Shown here piece by piece: positions 63,430-64,000 of a stretch of 64,000 nucleotides of DNA. The translations under genes were made by a program, and so were the position numbers. This DNA is from Saccharopolyspora phatthalungensis (GTDB lineage: Bacteria; Actinomycetota; Actinomycetes; Mycobacteriales; Pseudonocardiaceae). Each line of letters opens with the position of its first letter. The first letter of the stretch is position 1. The DNA is taken from assembly GCF_014203395.1 (NCBI RefSeq), contig NZ_JACHIW010000001.1, positions 1,798,001 to 1,862,000 of the forward strand, read 5' to 3'. The notes under the pieces were generated by a model that was given only the letters and a program-made list of their open reading frames with translations, made no database searches and had not been told where the DNA came from.

Positions 63430-64000
63430 TTGACGCGGTTGGTAACCCCCAGTCCCTGCTCGTCCTCGGCGGGACCTCCGATATCGCACTGGCGACGGCC
63501 GAGAAGTACGCCGCCCAGCGTCCGCTGAGGATCGTGTTGGCGGCGCGCCCGTCGGAGCGGCTGGAAGCCGCGGCCGAGCGGCTGCGCAAGACCGGCAGCA
63601 CCGTGGCGACGGTGCCGTTCGACGCGCGCAAGCCGGAGACGCACGCGGAGGCGGTCGACAAGGCGTTCGCCGACGGCGACATCGACGTCACGCTGGTGGC
63701 GTTCGGCATCCAGGGCGATAACGAGCAGGGCTGGACGGACGTCGAGGCCGCCCGCGAGGTCGCCGAGGTCAACTACGTCGCGCCGATGACGCTGGGCGTG
63801 CGGCTGGCCGAGAAGTTGCGCAAGCAGGGGCACGGGCACCTGGTCGCGATGTCGTCGCCGGCCGCCGAGCGGGCCCGGCGTTCGAACTTTGTGTACGGCT
63901 CGTCGAAGGCCGGGTTGGACGCCTTCTACACCGGCCTGACCTACGCACTCGGCGGTTCCGGCGTGAAGGTCACCGTGGTGCGCCCGAACTTCGTGCACAC
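63426..64000 (+). CDS. dprE2: Decaprenylphosphoryl-2-keto-erythropentose reductase DprE2 (partial, runs off the edge)
   Basis: The first 191 codons are in the window. SDR fold: [19 protein letters not shown] gives the cofactor loop, then NYVAP (Asn) and YGSSKAG (Tyr and Lys of the active site). It reduces the DprE1 product to decaprenylphosphoryl-arabinose, the arabinose donor for Emb. The GTG start overlaps the stop of the preceding gene by 4 bp. Truncated only by the end of the window. Confidence 0.94.
   Translation, partial: MIDAVGNPQSLLVLGGTSDIALATAEKYAAQRPLRIVLAARPSERLEAAAERLRKTGSTVATVPFDARKPETHAEAVDKAFADGDIDVTLVAFGIQGDNEQGWTDVEAAREVAEVNYVAPMTLGVRLAEKLRKQGHGHLVAMSSPAAERARRSNFVYGSSKAGLDAFYTGLTYALGGSGVKVTVVRPNFVH

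Noticed and set aside
1..64000. CRISPR array, complete insertion sequence or phage integrase
   Set aside because: No regularly spaced repeat array and no transposase or integrase motif was seen on either strand.

Overview
The window is a piece of a high-GC actinobacterial chromosome. The best guess is family Pseudonocardiaceae, possibly Saccharopolyspora-like. The reasons are GC-rich third codon positions, many leaderless-looking starts, an XRE/DUF397 pair, a DUF574-type methyltransferase, a chaplin-like protein and a full arabinogalactan locus with no mycolate genes beside it. From memory, the backbone order dnaX, tadA and its partner, tyrA, hisC-type aminotransferase, quinone oxidoreductase, class V aminotransferase, bpa/pafE, wzm-wzt-glfT1, emb, gtrA, dprE1, dprE2 runs parallel to Mycobacterium tuberculosis Rv3721c to Rv3791. 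The species cannot be fixed from sequence alone.

Layout. 0-6 kb: S9 peptidase, dnaX with the SRP RNA gene in front of it, and a membrane-anchored nuclease-Excalibur protein. 6-11 kb: accessory genes, namely a four-gene operon with type VII secretion-like (WXG100) proteins, small helix-turn-helix genes and an XRE/DUF397 pair. 11-18 kb: tRNA-Ser(GGA), a berberine-bridge-type flavoenzyme, a secreted nuclease, tRNA-Ser(CGA), an ECF sigma factor, tadA with its partner gene, and tyrA. 18-30 kb: metabolic and regulatory accessory genes (TetR, P450, two MFS exporters that look frameshifted, YbaK, SDR, O-methyltransferase, GlxA-type regulator, SRPBCC, DUF574 methyltransferase, RraA-like).

30.2-32.5 kb: a very small island. 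It is bounded by an 84-85 bp direct repeat of the 3' part of tRNA-Arg(ACG) plus its terminator. It holds a tightly overlapping three-gene operon: a colicin E3-type ribonuclease, a small probable antitoxin, and an ImmA/IrrE-type metallopeptidase. This is the strongest candidate for an under-described system in the window.

32.5-44.4 kb: tRNA-Ser(GCT), acetoacetyl-CoA synthetase, a dienelactone-hydrolase-like protein, aromatic/histidinol-phosphate aminotransferase, chaplin-like protein, L,D-transpeptidase, GNAT, a MarR-controlled ABC exporter, a second MarR, tRNA-Ser(TGA), and an orphan 473-residue protein with a PD-(D/E)XK nuclease signature. 44.6-50.3 kb: DHA2-type MFS exporter, a second secreted nuclease, secreted M28 aminopeptidase and quinone oxidoreductase.

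50.3-64 kb: class V aminotransferase, bpa, and the arabinogalactan locus. Wzm/Wzt would export the lipid-linked galactan that GlfT1 starts. DprE1 (present here as a tandem duplicate) and DprE2 would make decaprenylphosphoryl-arabinose, GtrA is a membrane partner, and Emb would add arabinose outside the membrane. dprE2 runs off the right edge. Three coding regions look broken by single-base indels (about 20,132, 25,754 and 52,690), two of them in short G/C runs. This may reflect sequencing error rather than biology.
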